In this document: one piece after another, positions 51,952 through 60,627 of the stretch | Numbering within the stretch: the stretch's first letter is position 1 | Layout: every line of letters starts with the position of its first letter | Source of the DNA: an uncultured Bacteroidales bacterium | GTDB taxonomy: Bacteria > Bacteroidota > Bacteroidia > Bacteroidales > UBA932 | Assembly (NCBI GenBank): GCA_944323845.1 | Contig: CALUUA010000003.1 | Location: forward strand, 1-64,000 | Direction of reading: 5' to 3' | DNA length: 64,000 nucleotides | Program-made: the position numbers and the translations under genes | Notes under the pieces: generated by a model | What the model was told of the DNA's origin: nothing | The model's database searches: none | The model's input: only the letters and a program-made list of their open reading frames with translations

Positions 51952-53247
51952 ATGGAAAAAATGAGCAGAACACACGGACATATTGCAGCGGCTTTACTGC
52001 CGCTGACCTTTCTTTTTTCCTGCGAGAGGCAGGAGAGTGCGGATTTCGAGCCTGTCGCATCGGCTCTGACGGCTGTTTCCGACACTTCCTCTGCAGGAGG
52101 CAAGATTCTGTACGGGTATCCGGATGTAGGCAGTGCCGGAACCATAGCTGTTTTCGGCCCGTTAGAGGAGACTGCCGTACTCACGGAAATGCTGATGACG
52201 TCCGACATGTTCGACAATGTGGACGGCAAGAACTGCTCTGACGGACTCCCGGATTTTGCTGGCGAGACGGTAATGCCTGTCTTCGATGCAGTCAATGCCC
52301 CTTATTCCGGATATTTCAGGCAGATGAATGAGGATTTCATCAGGGAGACCGCCGTAAATGCGTTTCTGTCCATGATTTCCGACAAATGTTCTTCAAGCGC
52401 ATTCGACAGGAGCCTTTCCATGACCAAGCCGAGAGCCAAGCTGGTCTTGCTTTCCTCATCTGTCATGTCTGGCTTCGGCTCCATGGATATCGACTATATG
52501 GCAGCATCTGCCGGCTTGTCTGCCGGCGTGATGGAGCCTGTCGGGTCCGTCCTGACCTATATGCTCGACCGCAATACTGTGCAGCCGTCAAACATAGGGG
52601 TCTGGGCCGCACGTGAAATAGTTTCGTCGGGAGTTTACGGCAATATGTTCAAGCGGCTTGCCGCAGATGAGGACGGAGATGTCAGCGAAGGAGCAGGCAC
52701 AGCGGAAGTCGTATGCCTTTCTCCGGAAATGTCCGGCAGCCCGGAGGAGAATGTAAGGGCGTTTCTCGATACATACATGGCGGCAGAATATGATGTGCCT
52801 TTGAGGGGTGTCGTCATAGATGATATTTCGGAAGCCTCCTCGGTCGATTCCCTTAATGCGGCTCTGACGGAGATACTGTCTGCCGAAAGCCAGGAAGCTG
52901 CCGGATACAGACAGATTGTGACCCCGGATTTCGAATTCGTCAGTCCGGCCGTTACCATGGCTGCAGACAGCTATCGCTGGATGAGGGAGAATGACAGGTT
53001 TACGCATCTCGTCTCCTTGCCTGCAGCCACAGGATATATGACAGTAGTGTCTTCAGAGGTGCAGAGCCAGATGCTTTCTGCAGACGGGTGGCTGGCAGAT
53101 GATTTCAAGTATGGGCGGGCCACCGGTTCCGAGACCGGCACCTATCGGTTCATTCCGTTGAGCCAGAGTTATTTCAGTACCGCGACACTGGATAAGTTCA
53201 GGATGCTGGCTCCGGAGACTTTTAAACAGTTGATCTATGTATATTAG
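51952..53247 (+). CDS. Lipoprotein of unknown function
   Basis: I do not recognise this family. The 431-residue product has a hydrophobic leader (IAAALLPLTFLFSC) with a probable lipobox Cys, so it should sit in the outer or inner membrane facing the periplasm or the surface. The sequence is acidic and rich in Ser, Ala and Met; no repeats, coiled coil or further membrane segments stand out. A patch GSAGTIAVFGPLEE and the later YDVPLRGVVIDDISEAS have the alternation of an alpha/beta fold. Its 3' end overlaps the exonuclease gene by 11 bases, so the two are co-translated. The promoter is very near, so the second ATG (51961) may be the true start. Confidence 0.7.
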   Translation: MEKMSRTHGHIAAALLPLTFLFSCERQESADFEPVASALTAVSDTSSAGGKILYGYPDVGSAGTIAVFGPLEETAVLTEMLMTSDMFDNVDGKNCSDGLPDFAGETVMPVFDAVNAPYSGYFRQMNEDFIRETAVNAFLSMISDKCSSSAFDRSLSMTKPRAKLVLLSSSVMSGFGSMDIDYMAASAGLSAGVMEPVGSVLTYMLDRNTVQPSNIGVWAAREIVSSGVYGNMFKRLAADEDGDVSEGAGTAEVVCLSPEMSGSPEENVRAFLDTYMAAEYDVPLRGVVIDDISEASSVDSLNAALTEILSAESQEAAGYRQIVTPDFEFVSPAVTMAADSYRWMRENDRFTHLVSLPAATGYMTVVSSEVQSQMLSADGWLADDFKYGRATGSETGTYRFIPLSQSYFSTATLDKFRMLAPETFKQLIYVY

Positions 53248-53845
53248 CAGCATATCTTCAGATGAGTTGCAGAAACTGGAATATGCCAGTTTCCCCGGCA
53301 CGGTCAAGGTCATCGACTCTGTCGGGGCGGAATTCAACAGGGCGGTAAATTATCTCAGGGCTCAGAAGATACTCGGTTTCGATACGGAGACCAGACCATG
53401 TTTTTCTCCGGACCAGCCCCGCTATGGAGTGGCTCTGCTGCAGCTGTCCGGGCCGGAGAAGGCTTTCCTGTTCAGAATCAAGAATATGGGAATGCACCGC
53501 AGACTCTGCAATCTGCTTTCCAACGAGAAGATTATCAAGGTGGGTGCAGCCGTAAGGGATGACATCAGAGGATTGCAGAAGTATCAGGATTTCACTCCGA
53601 GGTCATTCGTCGACTTGCAGTCGATGGTAGGGGACTACGGGATAAAGGACAGGAGTGTCAAGAAAATGACGGCCATCATATTGGGATTCAGGATTTCCAA
53701 GACGCAGCAGCTGTCTAACTGGGAAGCCGGAGAACTGACCGAATCCCAGATAAAGTATGCGGCGACCGATGCGTGGGTCTGCAGAGAGATGTATATCAGG
53801 CTTCTGAAGTCTGAAAAGACGGTAATGCCTGATGACAAGGCCTGA
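53237..53845 (+). CDS. 3'-5' exonuclease domain protein, DEDDy type (RNase D-like)
   Basis: A 202-residue single-domain exonuclease. The DEDDy motifs are GFDTETRPCF (Asp and Glu of motif I), VGAAVRDDIRGL (motif II Asp) and YAATDAWVCREMY (motif III Tyr and Asp). No HRDC or polymerase domain follows, so it is the small form seen widely in Bacteroidota, acting on RNA or DNA ends. Its start overlaps the lipoprotein gene in front; 39 bases separate it from the methyltransferase gene behind. Confidence 0.9.
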   Translation: MYISSISSDELQKLEYASFPGTVKVIDSVGAEFNRAVNYLRAQKILGFDTETRPCFSPDQPRYGVALLQLSGPEKAFLFRIKNMGMHRRLCNLLSNEKIIKVGAAVRDDIRGLQKYQDFTPRSFVDLQSMVGDYGIKDRSVKKMTAIILGFRISKTQQLSNWEAGELTESQIKYAATDAWVCREMYIRLLKSEKTVMPDDKA

Positions 53846-53884
53846 CAGGCGGCCTGATGACCTGTTTTAAAATCATTCTGGAAT

Positions 53885-55105
53885 ATGAATAAAGTTTTTC
53901 TGAAGAGAGGAAGGGAGGAATCGGTTCTGCGTTTCCATCCGTGGGTGTTTTCCGGAGCCATAGCAGAGGTTCAGGGAAGACCGGCGGAAGGGGATCTGGT
54001 GGCCGTATATTCGCATGACGGGGCTTTGCTCGCTTGCGGTCACTGGCAGATAGGTTCGATAGCTGTCAGGATATTGAGTTTCGACTCTGACGTACTCGGT
54101 CCAGATTTCTGGGAAGTCATGATTTCACGGGCCCTTGCATTGAGAAAATCGACAGGCCTGGCTTGTAAGGATAAAGGCGGGGCTGACGGAGCCATGCACC
54201 GGACAGACTGTTATCGCCTCGTACACGGGGAAGGCGACAATCTCCCCGGTCTTATAATAGACTATTATGACGGCGTATGTGTGATGCAGGCTCATTCTGC
54301 CGGCATGTTCCGTGCCAGAAAGCAGATATCCGAAGCTCTGCAGAAAGTCTTCGGAGATGATCTTAAGGCTGTCTACGACAAAAGTTCGGGAACGGCCCCG
54401 TTCAAGGCCGGCCTTGATCCGGTGGACGGCTATCTGTACCGGAAGCCGGGTTTTACGGATGACAGTCAGATAGTGACGGAAAACGGCCATAAATTCATCG
54501 TGGACTGGACTTCAGGACAGAAAACCGGTTTTTTCCTCGATCAGAGGGAGAATAGGGCCATGGTAGAGAGGTATGCTTCCGGACGCAGGGTCCTGAACCT
54601 TTTCTGCTATACCGGAGGATTTTCCGTATATGCTTTGGCTGCCGGCGCACTTTCCGTAGATTCTGTGGACAGTTCGAAACGGGCCATGGAACTTGTAGAC
54701 AGGAATGTTTCTCTGAACGGGTTCGATCCGTCCCGCCACACCGGCCTGTGCTGCGATGCCATAGACTATCTGAAGAATGCCGAAGACGGGAAGTATGATA
54801 TGATGATAGTGGATCCACCGGCTTTCGCGAAACACAGAGGCGCTCTGAACAACGCACTCAGGGCTTATCAGAGACTGAATGCAGCGGCCATATCGAAGGT
54901 CGCCTCTGGCGGACTTGTCTTTACGTTCAGCTGCTCGCAGGTGGTGGATAAGGAGGCTTTTTCCCTCGCTGTCTTCTCCGCTGCGGCTCAGACCGGACGG
55001 AGCGTAAGGATTCTGGACCGTCTGAATCAGCCTGCCGACCATGCCGTGAATATTTATCATCCGGAAGGGGAGTATCTGAAAGGATTGTTGCTGTATGTGG
55101 AATAA
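53885..55105 (+). CDS. rlmI: Class I SAM-dependent rRNA methyltransferase (RlmI-like)
   Basis: A 406-residue 23S rRNA cytosine-C5 methyltransferase-like protein. An N-terminal PUA domain (LKRGREESVLRFHPWVFSGAI, EGDLVAVYSHDGALLACGHW) is followed by a linker domain and the Rossmann methyltransferase domain with KTGFFLDQRENR, RVLNLFCYTGGFSVYALAAGA and the active-site region MIVDPPAFAKHR, with a Cys in FTFSCSQVV. E. coli RlmI modifies C1962; the same target is assumed. Confidence 0.9.
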   Translation: MNKVFLKRGREESVLRFHPWVFSGAIAEVQGRPAEGDLVAVYSHDGALLACGHWQIGSIAVRILSFDSDVLGPDFWEVMISRALALRKSTGLACKDKGGADGAMHRTDCYRLVHGEGDNLPGLIIDYYDGVCVMQAHSAGMFRARKQISEALQKVFGDDLKAVYDKSSGTAPFKAGLDPVDGYLYRKPGFTDDSQIVTENGHKFIVDWTSGQKTGFFLDQRENRAMVERYASGRRVLNLFCYTGGFSVYALAAGALSVDSVDSSKRAMELVDRNVSLNGFDPSRHTGLCCDAIDYLKNAEDGKYDMMIVDPPAFAKHRGALNNALRAYQRLNAAAISKVASGGLVFTFSCSQVVDKEAFSLAVFSAAAQTGRSVRILDRLNQPADHAVNIYHPEGEYLKGLLLYVE

Positions 55106-55131
55106 AATTTTGCAGATTCGCTGAAAATATC

Positions 55132-55139
55132 TATATTTG
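55132..55139 (+). promoter_or_regulatory. Promoter -7 box for tRNA-Cys
   Basis: TATATTTG on the plus strand, 24 bases before the tRNA. Confidence 0.75.
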
Positions 55140-55163
55140 CAATCCTTTCCAAGGAAAACATAT

Positions 55164-55234
55164 GGTGCTATGGCCGAGTGGTTAGGCAATGGTCTGCAAA
55201 ACCATGTACAGCAGTTCGATTCTGCTTGGCACCT
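55164..55234 (+). tRNA. tRNA-Cys (anticodon GCA)
   Basis: A 71-nt tRNA. Acceptor stem GGTGCTA/TGGCACC, D-arm GCCGAGTGGTTAGGC, anticodon arm ATGGTCTGCAAAACCAT with anticodon GCA, and T-arm GCAGTTCGATTCTGC. The discriminator base is T, as cysteinyl-tRNA synthetase requires. The variable loop is short and CCA is not encoded. A promoter lies in front and a terminator behind. Confidence 0.97.
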
Positions 55235-55244
55235 CCTGATTCGA

Positions 55245-55275
55245 TTGGCCGGAAAAATCCGGCCAATTTCTTTAT
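55245..55275 (+). terminator. Intrinsic terminator after tRNA-Cys
   Basis: Perfect stem ATTGGCCGGA/TCCGGCCAAT with a 4-nt A loop, followed by TTCTTTAT. Confidence 0.85.
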
Positions 55276-55316
55276 ATTTCCTGTGTTATCGGGCATCAAC
55301 GATGGTCAAAATTCCT

Positions 55317-55324
55317 TATTTTTG
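55317..55324 (+). promoter_or_regulatory. Promoter -7 box for the wzi-like operon
   Basis: TATTTTTG on the plus strand, 18 bases before the ATG. Confidence 0.65.
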
Positions 55325-55341
55325 TAGTCTGACTTTCTGAT

Positions 55342-56856
55342 ATGAAAAGAATTCTTCTGTCAGCATTGGCCGTGGCGGCCTGTACTTTCATGTCATCCGG
55401 ACAGACTTGCGATCTGTCCTGGGACGTGTCGCTGAACGCTGCCGGAGCGACTACGGAATCGCTGCCGTTCTGGGCGGTGACGAACAAGAACGGGCTTGTC
55501 CCTCCTTCGCACGGGGCATTCATGACAGCCGGCACGGATTTCCGTTACGGATCGCGTCACGGCGTGGACGTTTATGCAGGACTGAAATTGACAGGCTCCG
55601 TACAGCCATCCTCCATGTCCCGGATCATCACCGCACCTGTAATCGAAGGTTTCGGAACGGAAGCCGCTTCCGGCAGTTCATCCCGGTGGAGGGGAATGGT
55701 GAATCAGCTGTATGCCGGTGTCGGGTGGAAGATGCTCCGTCTGGATATCGGTATGAGGGACAGGGAAACAGAATACGGAGGCCTCTCCCTGACCGGCGGA
55801 GACATCGTCTGGACAGGCAATGCGCGGGCCATGCCGGGATACAATCTTCAGGTCAGCTATTTCGATATCCCCGGCACCAGAGGCATATTTTCGGTAAAGG
55901 CGAACTACGCTGATTACAAACTCCTCGATGACAGATATGTGGATGGCGTACTCCTGCACAACAAATCCCTGTTCTTCAAATTCAGGCTCGCCCGCCGTCT
56001 CCATCTCCAGCTCGGACTCGAACAGTGGTCCATGTGGGGAGGTGTGTCGCCCGTGCATGGCCCGCAGCCGCAGTCGTTCAAGGATTATCTCAGGGTAGTG
56101 TGCGGGTTGAGCGGAGGGGCCGATGCCACGCAGAGCGACCAGATAAATGTGCTTGGCGACCACAGGGGCAGGGAACTGATTCAGCTCGACTGGACAGCCG
56201 ATGACTTCACCGTGACGTTCGCGCATGACATCCCTTTCGACGACAGTTCCGGGATGGGGTTCCAGAATTTTCCGGACGGCGTGAATACGCTCTCCTTTTC
56301 ATTCAACGACAAGGACAAGTGGATTTCGGACATACTATATGAATTCGTCTATACCAAATGGCAGTCCGGCCCGTATCACGATACATCGGACGCTCCGCCG
56401 AAGGAAGGCGAAGAATGGCATATTCTGGGAGGACGCGACAATTATTTCAACAACGGGGCATACAAATCAGGATGGACATATTACGGCATGACGGCCGGAC
56501 TGCCGCTCTTCACTCCGATGCCTGCGGACGGGGACGGAGTGACCATGGGAGTGTGCAACAACAGGGTAGTGGCCCATCATATCGGCATCGCCGGGAAAAT
56601 CGTCAGGAAAATACCATACAGGTTCAAGGCCACTTATTCTGAAAACTACGGAAATTATTCGCAGACCCTCGATATTTTCGGGAAAGCTCTCCGGCAGGTA
56701 TCGCTTGCGCTGGAGGTGGATATTCCGGCATTTTCGGACAAATGGCCTCTGGCTGTTTCCGTGGGTGCATACGGAGATGTCGGCGAATTATACAGAGACA
56801 GTTTCGGGCTGACACTGCGCCTGTCCTATTCAGGGCAGTGCAACTTTCACAGATAG
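55342..56856 (+). CDS. Wzi-family capsule-assembly outer-membrane protein
   Basis: A 504-residue exported beta-barrel with a signal peptide (KRILLSALAVAACTFMSSGQ). The early block LSWDVSLNAAGATTESLPFWAVTNKNGL and later GIFSVKANYADYKLLDDRYVDGVLLHNKSLFFKF, WSMWGGVSPVHGPQPQSFKDY and AHDIPFDDSSGMGFQNFPDGVNTLSF are like the Caps_assemb_Wzi family, which includes E. coli Wzi, a surface lectin that anchors group 1 capsule. The nearby uronic-acid sugar genes support a role in capsule or exopolysaccharide attachment; that link is inference. Followed after 8 bases by the epimerase gene. Confidence 0.8.
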   Translation: MKRILLSALAVAACTFMSSGQTCDLSWDVSLNAAGATTESLPFWAVTNKNGLVPPSHGAFMTAGTDFRYGSRHGVDVYAGLKLTGSVQPSSMSRIITAPVIEGFGTEAASGSSSRWRGMVNQLYAGVGWKMLRLDIGMRDRETEYGGLSLTGGDIVWTGNARAMPGYNLQVSYFDIPGTRGIFSVKANYADYKLLDDRYVDGVLLHNKSLFFKFRLARRLHLQLGLEQWSMWGGVSPVHGPQPQSFKDYLRVVCGLSGGADATQSDQINVLGDHRGRELIQLDWTADDFTVTFAHDIPFDDSSGMGFQNFPDGVNTLSFSFNDKDKWISDILYEFVYTKWQSGPYHDTSDAPPKEGEEWHILGGRDNYFNNGAYKSGWTYYGMTAGLPLFTPMPADGDGVTMGVCNNRVVAHHIGIAGKIVRKIPYRFKATYSENYGNYSQTLDIFGKALRQVSLALEVDIPAFSDKWPLAVSVGAYGDVGELYRDSFGLTLRLSYSGQCNFHR

Positions 56857-56864
56857 TATTGGAC

Positions 56865-57941
56865 ATGAATATATTGATTACAGGAGCCGCCGGCTTTATC
56901 GGGGCGAATCTGTCAATGGCGCTGCTGAAGAATGGTGTAGGGGACAGCATTATGGGCGTGGACCGTATCGATGACTATTATGATGTGTCGCTGAAGCACT
57001 GGAGACTGCAGCGTATCGAGGAGGTTGCAGGGCAGTCCGGTTCATCATGGACTTTCCGGAAATGCGACATTTCGGACAGGGCGGCCGTAGACGCGGTTTT
57101 CGCCGGATTCAGGCCTGACATAGTGGTGAATCTGGCTGCACAGGCCGGAGTCCGCTATAGCATACAGGCTCCGGAAGAATATATCGTCTCGAACATAGTA
57201 GGATTTTTCAACATTCTGGAGGCTTGCCGCCATTCCAGGGACGGAGGCAGGACCGGTGTGCGCCATCTGGTATATGCGTCCAGTTCTTCGGTCTACGGCC
57301 GCAGTCAGGATGTCCCGTTCTCCACGGAAGACAGGACAGACAGCCCGGTATCCCTGTATGCGGCCACCAAGAAGGCAGACGAAGTGCTGGCCTATTCATA
57401 TTCGGAACTTTACGGAATCCCTGCTACAGGTCTCCGTTTTTTTACGGTCTACGGTCCTGCAGGCAGGCCTGACATGGCCTATTTCAAGTTTGCCGACAGG
57501 CTTGTCTCCGGCGGGAAAATACAGGTCTATAACGAAGGCCGCTGCCTCCGTGATTTCACCTACATAGACGATATTGTAAAAGCCGTAATCCTCGTGATGG
57601 GAAAGGCTCCGCAGTCCGGGGTTCGGGAAAACGGGGCGGCAGAGCCTCCGCACAGACTTTACAATGTGGGCAATTCCAGCCCTGTAAGACTTCTGGATTT
57701 CATAAACATCCTTCAGGAAGAACTCGTGGCCGCCGGTGTCCTGCCTGACGATTTCGATCCGCAGGCCCATATGGAATTTCTGCCGATGCAGCCGGGAGAT
57801 GTGCCTGTGACCTTCGCCGACACGTCTGCCATAGAACGGGATTTCGGATTCAGCCCTTCCACTGACCTCCGGTATGGGTTGAGGCAGTTCGTCCTCTGGT
57901 ACAAGGATTTTATCGGAAACAGGAACGGAAATTGCCGATAA
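56865..57941 (+). CDS. UDP-glucuronate 4-epimerase (NAD-dependent epimerase/dehydratase)
   Basis: Extended short-chain dehydrogenase that turns UDP-glucuronate into UDP-galacturonate. I use the ATG at 56865 ([21 protein letters not shown]); upstream open frame lies inside the wzi-like gene. It has the NAD motif GAAGFIG, the catalytic [11 protein letters not shown] (Y-x3-K), [11 protein letters not shown] and [19 protein letters not shown], which is the pattern of UDP-glucuronate 4-epimerases. About 358 residues. The UDP-glucose dehydrogenase gene downstream would supply its substrate. Confidence 0.88.
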   Translation: MNILITGAAGFIGANLSMALLKNGVGDSIMGVDRIDDYYDVSLKHWRLQRIEEVAGQSGSSWTFRKCDISDRAAVDAVFAGFRPDIVVNLAAQAGVRYSIQAPEEYIVSNIVGFFNILEACRHSRDGGRTGVRHLVYASSSSVYGRSQDVPFSTEDRTDSPVSLYAATKKADEVLAYSYSELYGIPATGLRFFTVYGPAGRPDMAYFKFADRLVSGGKIQVYNEGRCLRDFTYIDDIVKAVILVMGKAPQSGVRENGAAEPPHRLYNVGNSSPVRLLDFINILQEELVAAGVLPDDFDPQAHMEFLPMQPGDVPVTFADTSAIERDFGFSPSTDLRYGLRQFVLWYKDFIGNRNGNCR

Positions 57942-57979
57942 TTGGTAAATTTGTTACGATGACTTTGAAAGAAAATCCG

Positions 57980-59299
57980 ATGAAAGAAAACATTGCCATA
58001 GCTGGGACAGGGTATGTAGGCCTGTCCATGGCCGTATTGCTCTCGCAGCACAATCATGTGACTGCCGTGGATGTGGTGCCGGAAAAGGTGGACATGATAA
58101 ACAGACGGCAATCACCCGTGCAGGACGAATACATAGAGAAATACCTTGCGGAAAAAGATCTGGACCTGACAGCCACTCTGGACGGCGAATCGGCCTACAG
58201 GGATGCCGGCTGGGTCGTCATAGCAGCTCCGACGAATTACGACAGCCAAATGAACTTCTTCGACACCAGCCATGTGGAAGAAGTGATAAACCTTGTGCTT
58301 TCTGTAAATCCCGACGCTGTCATGGTCATAAAGAGCACCATTCCGGTGGGATATTGCAGAAGCCTTTATGTCAAATATGCCGAAAAGTTCAGGACGGATC
58401 CTTCTCTGGCGGGCAAGAAATTGAATCTGCTTTTCTCCCCTGAATTTCTCAGGGAAAGCAAGGCGCTGTACGACAACCTTTATCCTTCCAGAATCATTGT
58501 CGGCTATCCTGAACTGAAATCCGGCTCCGAAGATGAAAATGCCGCCATACGCGCCATTGCCGGCCCAGGACTCGAAGAGGCTGCGCGGAAATTTGCTTCA
58601 TTGCTCCGGGACGGAGCAATCAGGACGGACATTCCCGTCCTTTTCATGGATCTGAAGGAGGCGGAGGCAGTCAAACTGTTCGCCAACACATACCTTGCCC
58701 TCAGGGTGTCCTATTTCAATGAACTTGATACGTATGCCGAGCTTAAGGGTCTGGATTCCAGGTCTATAATAGACGGGGTATGTTTAGATCCGCGCATAGG
58801 AGCCCACTATAACAATCCTTCTTTCGGTTACGGCGGATATTGTCTGCCGAAGGACACCAAGCAGCTCCTGGCCAATTATAAGGATGTGCCGGAAAATCTC
58901 ATAGAAGCGATTGTGGAAAGCAACCGTACCAGAAAGGATTTCATCGCCGACCGGGTGCTTGAAAAAGCCGGATACTATACTTCCGGCTGCGATTGGGACA
59001 GGTCACGGGAATGCTCTGTCGTAGTGGGCGTCTACAGGCTTACCATGAAGTCGAATTCGGACAATTTCAGGCAGAGTTCGATTCAAGGAGTGATGAAACG
59101 CATCAAGGCCAAGGGTGCATCAGTGATAATATACGAGCCTGCTTTGGAGGACGGTACGACTTTCTTCGGCAGCGAAGTGGTGAATGATCTCGATGTATTC
59201 AAGTCAAGAAGCCGCTGCATCATCGCAAACAGATATGATTCGGTTCTGGACGATGTGAAGGATAAGGTCTACACCAGAGATATTTTCAAGCGCGATTAG
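57980..59299 (+). CDS. ugd: UDP-glucose 6-dehydrogenase
   Basis: Oxidises UDP-glucose to UDP-glucuronate. I use the ATG at 57980 ([21 protein letters not shown]), which starts right at the NAD-binding GTGYVG as in homologues; two earlier in-frame starts exist. Other motifs are [35 protein letters not shown], the catalytic Cys in [15 protein letters not shown] and [22 protein letters not shown]. About 439 residues, slightly longer than bacterial Ugd. Its 3' end overlaps the convergent birA by 4 bases. Confidence 0.9.
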   Translation: MKENIAIAGTGYVGLSMAVLLSQHNHVTAVDVVPEKVDMINRRQSPVQDEYIEKYLAEKDLDLTATLDGESAYRDAGWVVIAAPTNYDSQMNFFDTSHVEEVINLVLSVNPDAVMVIKSTIPVGYCRSLYVKYAEKFRTDPSLAGKKLNLLFSPEFLRESKALYDNLYPSRIIVGYPELKSGSEDENAAIRAIAGPGLEEAARKFASLLRDGAIRTDIPVLFMDLKEAEAVKLFANTYLALRVSYFNELDTYAELKGLDSRSIIDGVCLDPRIGAHYNNPSFGYGGYCLPKDTKQLLANYKDVPENLIEAIVESNRTRKDFIADRVLEKAGYYTSGCDWDRSRECSVVVGVYRLTMKSNSDNFRQSSIQGVMKRIKAKGASVIIYEPALEDGTTFFGSEVVNDLDVFKSRSRCIIANRYDSVLDDVKDKVYTRDIFKRD

Positions 59300-60132
59300 A
59301 TGATATAGGCTATTTCCTTGAAGCCGAAGTGTTTTACGGAGCCGTTTTCCAGTCTGACTGACAGAAGTCCGGAATCTGTGATGCCGGTGATTGTGCCTCT
59401 GAAGACCGTACCGTCCGCCTTAATGCCGGTCCCGGTGCCGGTGACGAGAGGATTTGCCGGAAGGTATGCGGGGCGTGAGGAAAGATCCGCAAATTCGGAT
59501 TCGGTACCTCTTCTGTACATCAGTGATTCATATTCGTCTTTCAGACCGCCCCCGTATGCAAGGCCAGCCGTCAATTTTTCCCGGAAAACGTCCATGAAGC
59601 CGGACAGCAGTTCTTCCGTGTTGTATTTCATGCCGGTGATAATGGCCATGGAAACCGGATTCGGCAGCCAGTCCGGAAATACAGTCTGATTCACGTTAAG
59701 CCCGATTCCGACGACGGAGGTTCTGACATGCTTTCCGGAAAGGGAATTTTCGACAAGCATTCCTGAAATTTTCCGGTCTGATACATAAATGTCGTTCGGC
59801 CATTTGATTCTTGCGTCCTTTATTCCGTTTCTTTCCAGAAAACGGCATTGGGCTATCGTGGCCAGTTCGCTGATTTTGAACTGGTCTGCAGCCGGAAGAG
59901 GGCTGCAATATCGCGGATCCGTGTCCGAGGGTATGCCGAACCGGAGAAGAATGCTGAAAGTCAGGTTTTCGCCGCGGCAGGAATGCCATTTGTTTCCTCT
60001 TTGCCCCCGTCCGCCGGTCTGGAATACGGCGGCGATGACTGACAAATTGTCAAGCCTTTCTGACAGTCTTATCATTTCATTGTTGGTCGAATCCACTTCC
60101 TCGTACCATCTGATGTCATGTTTTTGTTCCAT
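59296..60132 (-). CDS. birA: Biotin-[acetyl-CoA-carboxylase] ligase
   Basis: Attaches biotin to carrier proteins such as AccB. The ATG at 60130-60132 ([23 protein letters not shown]) is the normal start. The ligase domain shows [26 protein letters not shown] and [20 protein letters not shown], then [13 protein letters not shown]; a C-terminal SH3-like domain follows. There is no N-terminal DNA-binding domain, so it should be a plain ligase rather than a repressor. About 278 residues. Confidence 0.93.
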   Translation of the reverse strand: MEQKHDIRWYEEVDSTNNEMIRLSERLDNLSVIAAVFQTGGRGQRGNKWHSCRGENLTFSILLRFGIPSDTDPRYCSPLPAADQFKISELATIAQCRFLERNGIKDARIKWPNDIYVSDRKISGMLVENSLSGKHVRTSVVGIGLNVNQTVFPDWLPNPVSMAIITGMKYNTEELLSGFMDVFREKLTAGLAYGGGLKDEYESLMYRRGTESEFADLSSRPAYLPANPLVTGTGTGIKADGTVFRGTITGITDSGLLSVRLENGSVKHFGFKEIAYII

Positions 60133-60203
60133 TGGTGCAGATTTTGATTGCGTCGGAGACGCCCCGGGCAGGAAAAACATTTGCTCTGCTCTGGGCTTTT
60201 GAT

Positions 60204-60211
60204 TATCTTTG
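60204..60211 (+). promoter_or_regulatory. Promoter -7 box for rsfS-ftsH-cdsA
   Basis: TATCTTTG on the plus strand, with a TTG at 60181-60183, 43 bases before the rsfS ATG. It overlaps the opposing birA promoter face to face. Confidence 0.65.
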
Positions 60212-60223
60212 CCGGATAATGTG

Positions 60224-60231
60224 CAAATTTA
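60224..60231 (-). promoter_or_regulatory. Promoter -7 box for birA
   Basis: TAAATTTG on the minus strand, 92 bases before the birA ATG. It lies downstream of the opposing rsfS box, so the two promoters point at each other across 12 bases. Confidence 0.5.
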
Positions 60232-60253
60232 AAAATTAAAAATCAAAGATCTG

Positions 60254-60613
60254 ATGGAGAACAATGATATCAGGGTCATAGCCGATGCGATGCTGGAGAA
60301 AAAAGGAATGGATGTCGTATCGCTGGACCTCAGGACGATAGGGACGGCCATTTCCGACTATTTCATAGTCTGCAATGCGGATTCCACCACCAATGTCAAT
60401 GCCATAGCCGACAATGTCGAGGACAGGATGCTGGAAAAATGCCGCAGGAAAGTTCTCCGCTCCCAGGGAAAGGAGAATTCTTTCTGGATCATCCTCGACT
60501 ATGGCGATATCGTAGTGCATATCTTCCAGACTGAATACAGGGAATTCTACAGGCTTGAAGATTTGTGGGCGGATGCGGCGAGACATGAATACAGTGAAGA
60601 TTCCGTCAGGTAG
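60254..60613 (+). CDS. rsfS: Ribosome silencing factor RsfS
   Basis: A 119-residue protein of the RsfS/Iojap family, which binds ribosomal protein L14 and prevents subunit joining in starved cells. Typical stretch GMDVVSLDLRTIGTAISDYFIVCNADSTTNVNAIADNVEDRM and the later ENSFWIILDYGDIVVHIFQTEYREFYRLEDLWADA. First gene in the order rsfS-ftsH-cdsA-psd seen in Bacteroidota. Confidence 0.94.
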   Translation: MENNDIRVIADAMLEKKGMDVVSLDLRTIGTAISDYFIVCNADSTTNVNAIADNVEDRMLEKCRRKVLRSQGKENSFWIILDYGDIVVHIFQTEYREFYRLEDLWADAARHEYSEDSVR

Positions 60614-60627
60614 AAAACCATTGAGCA

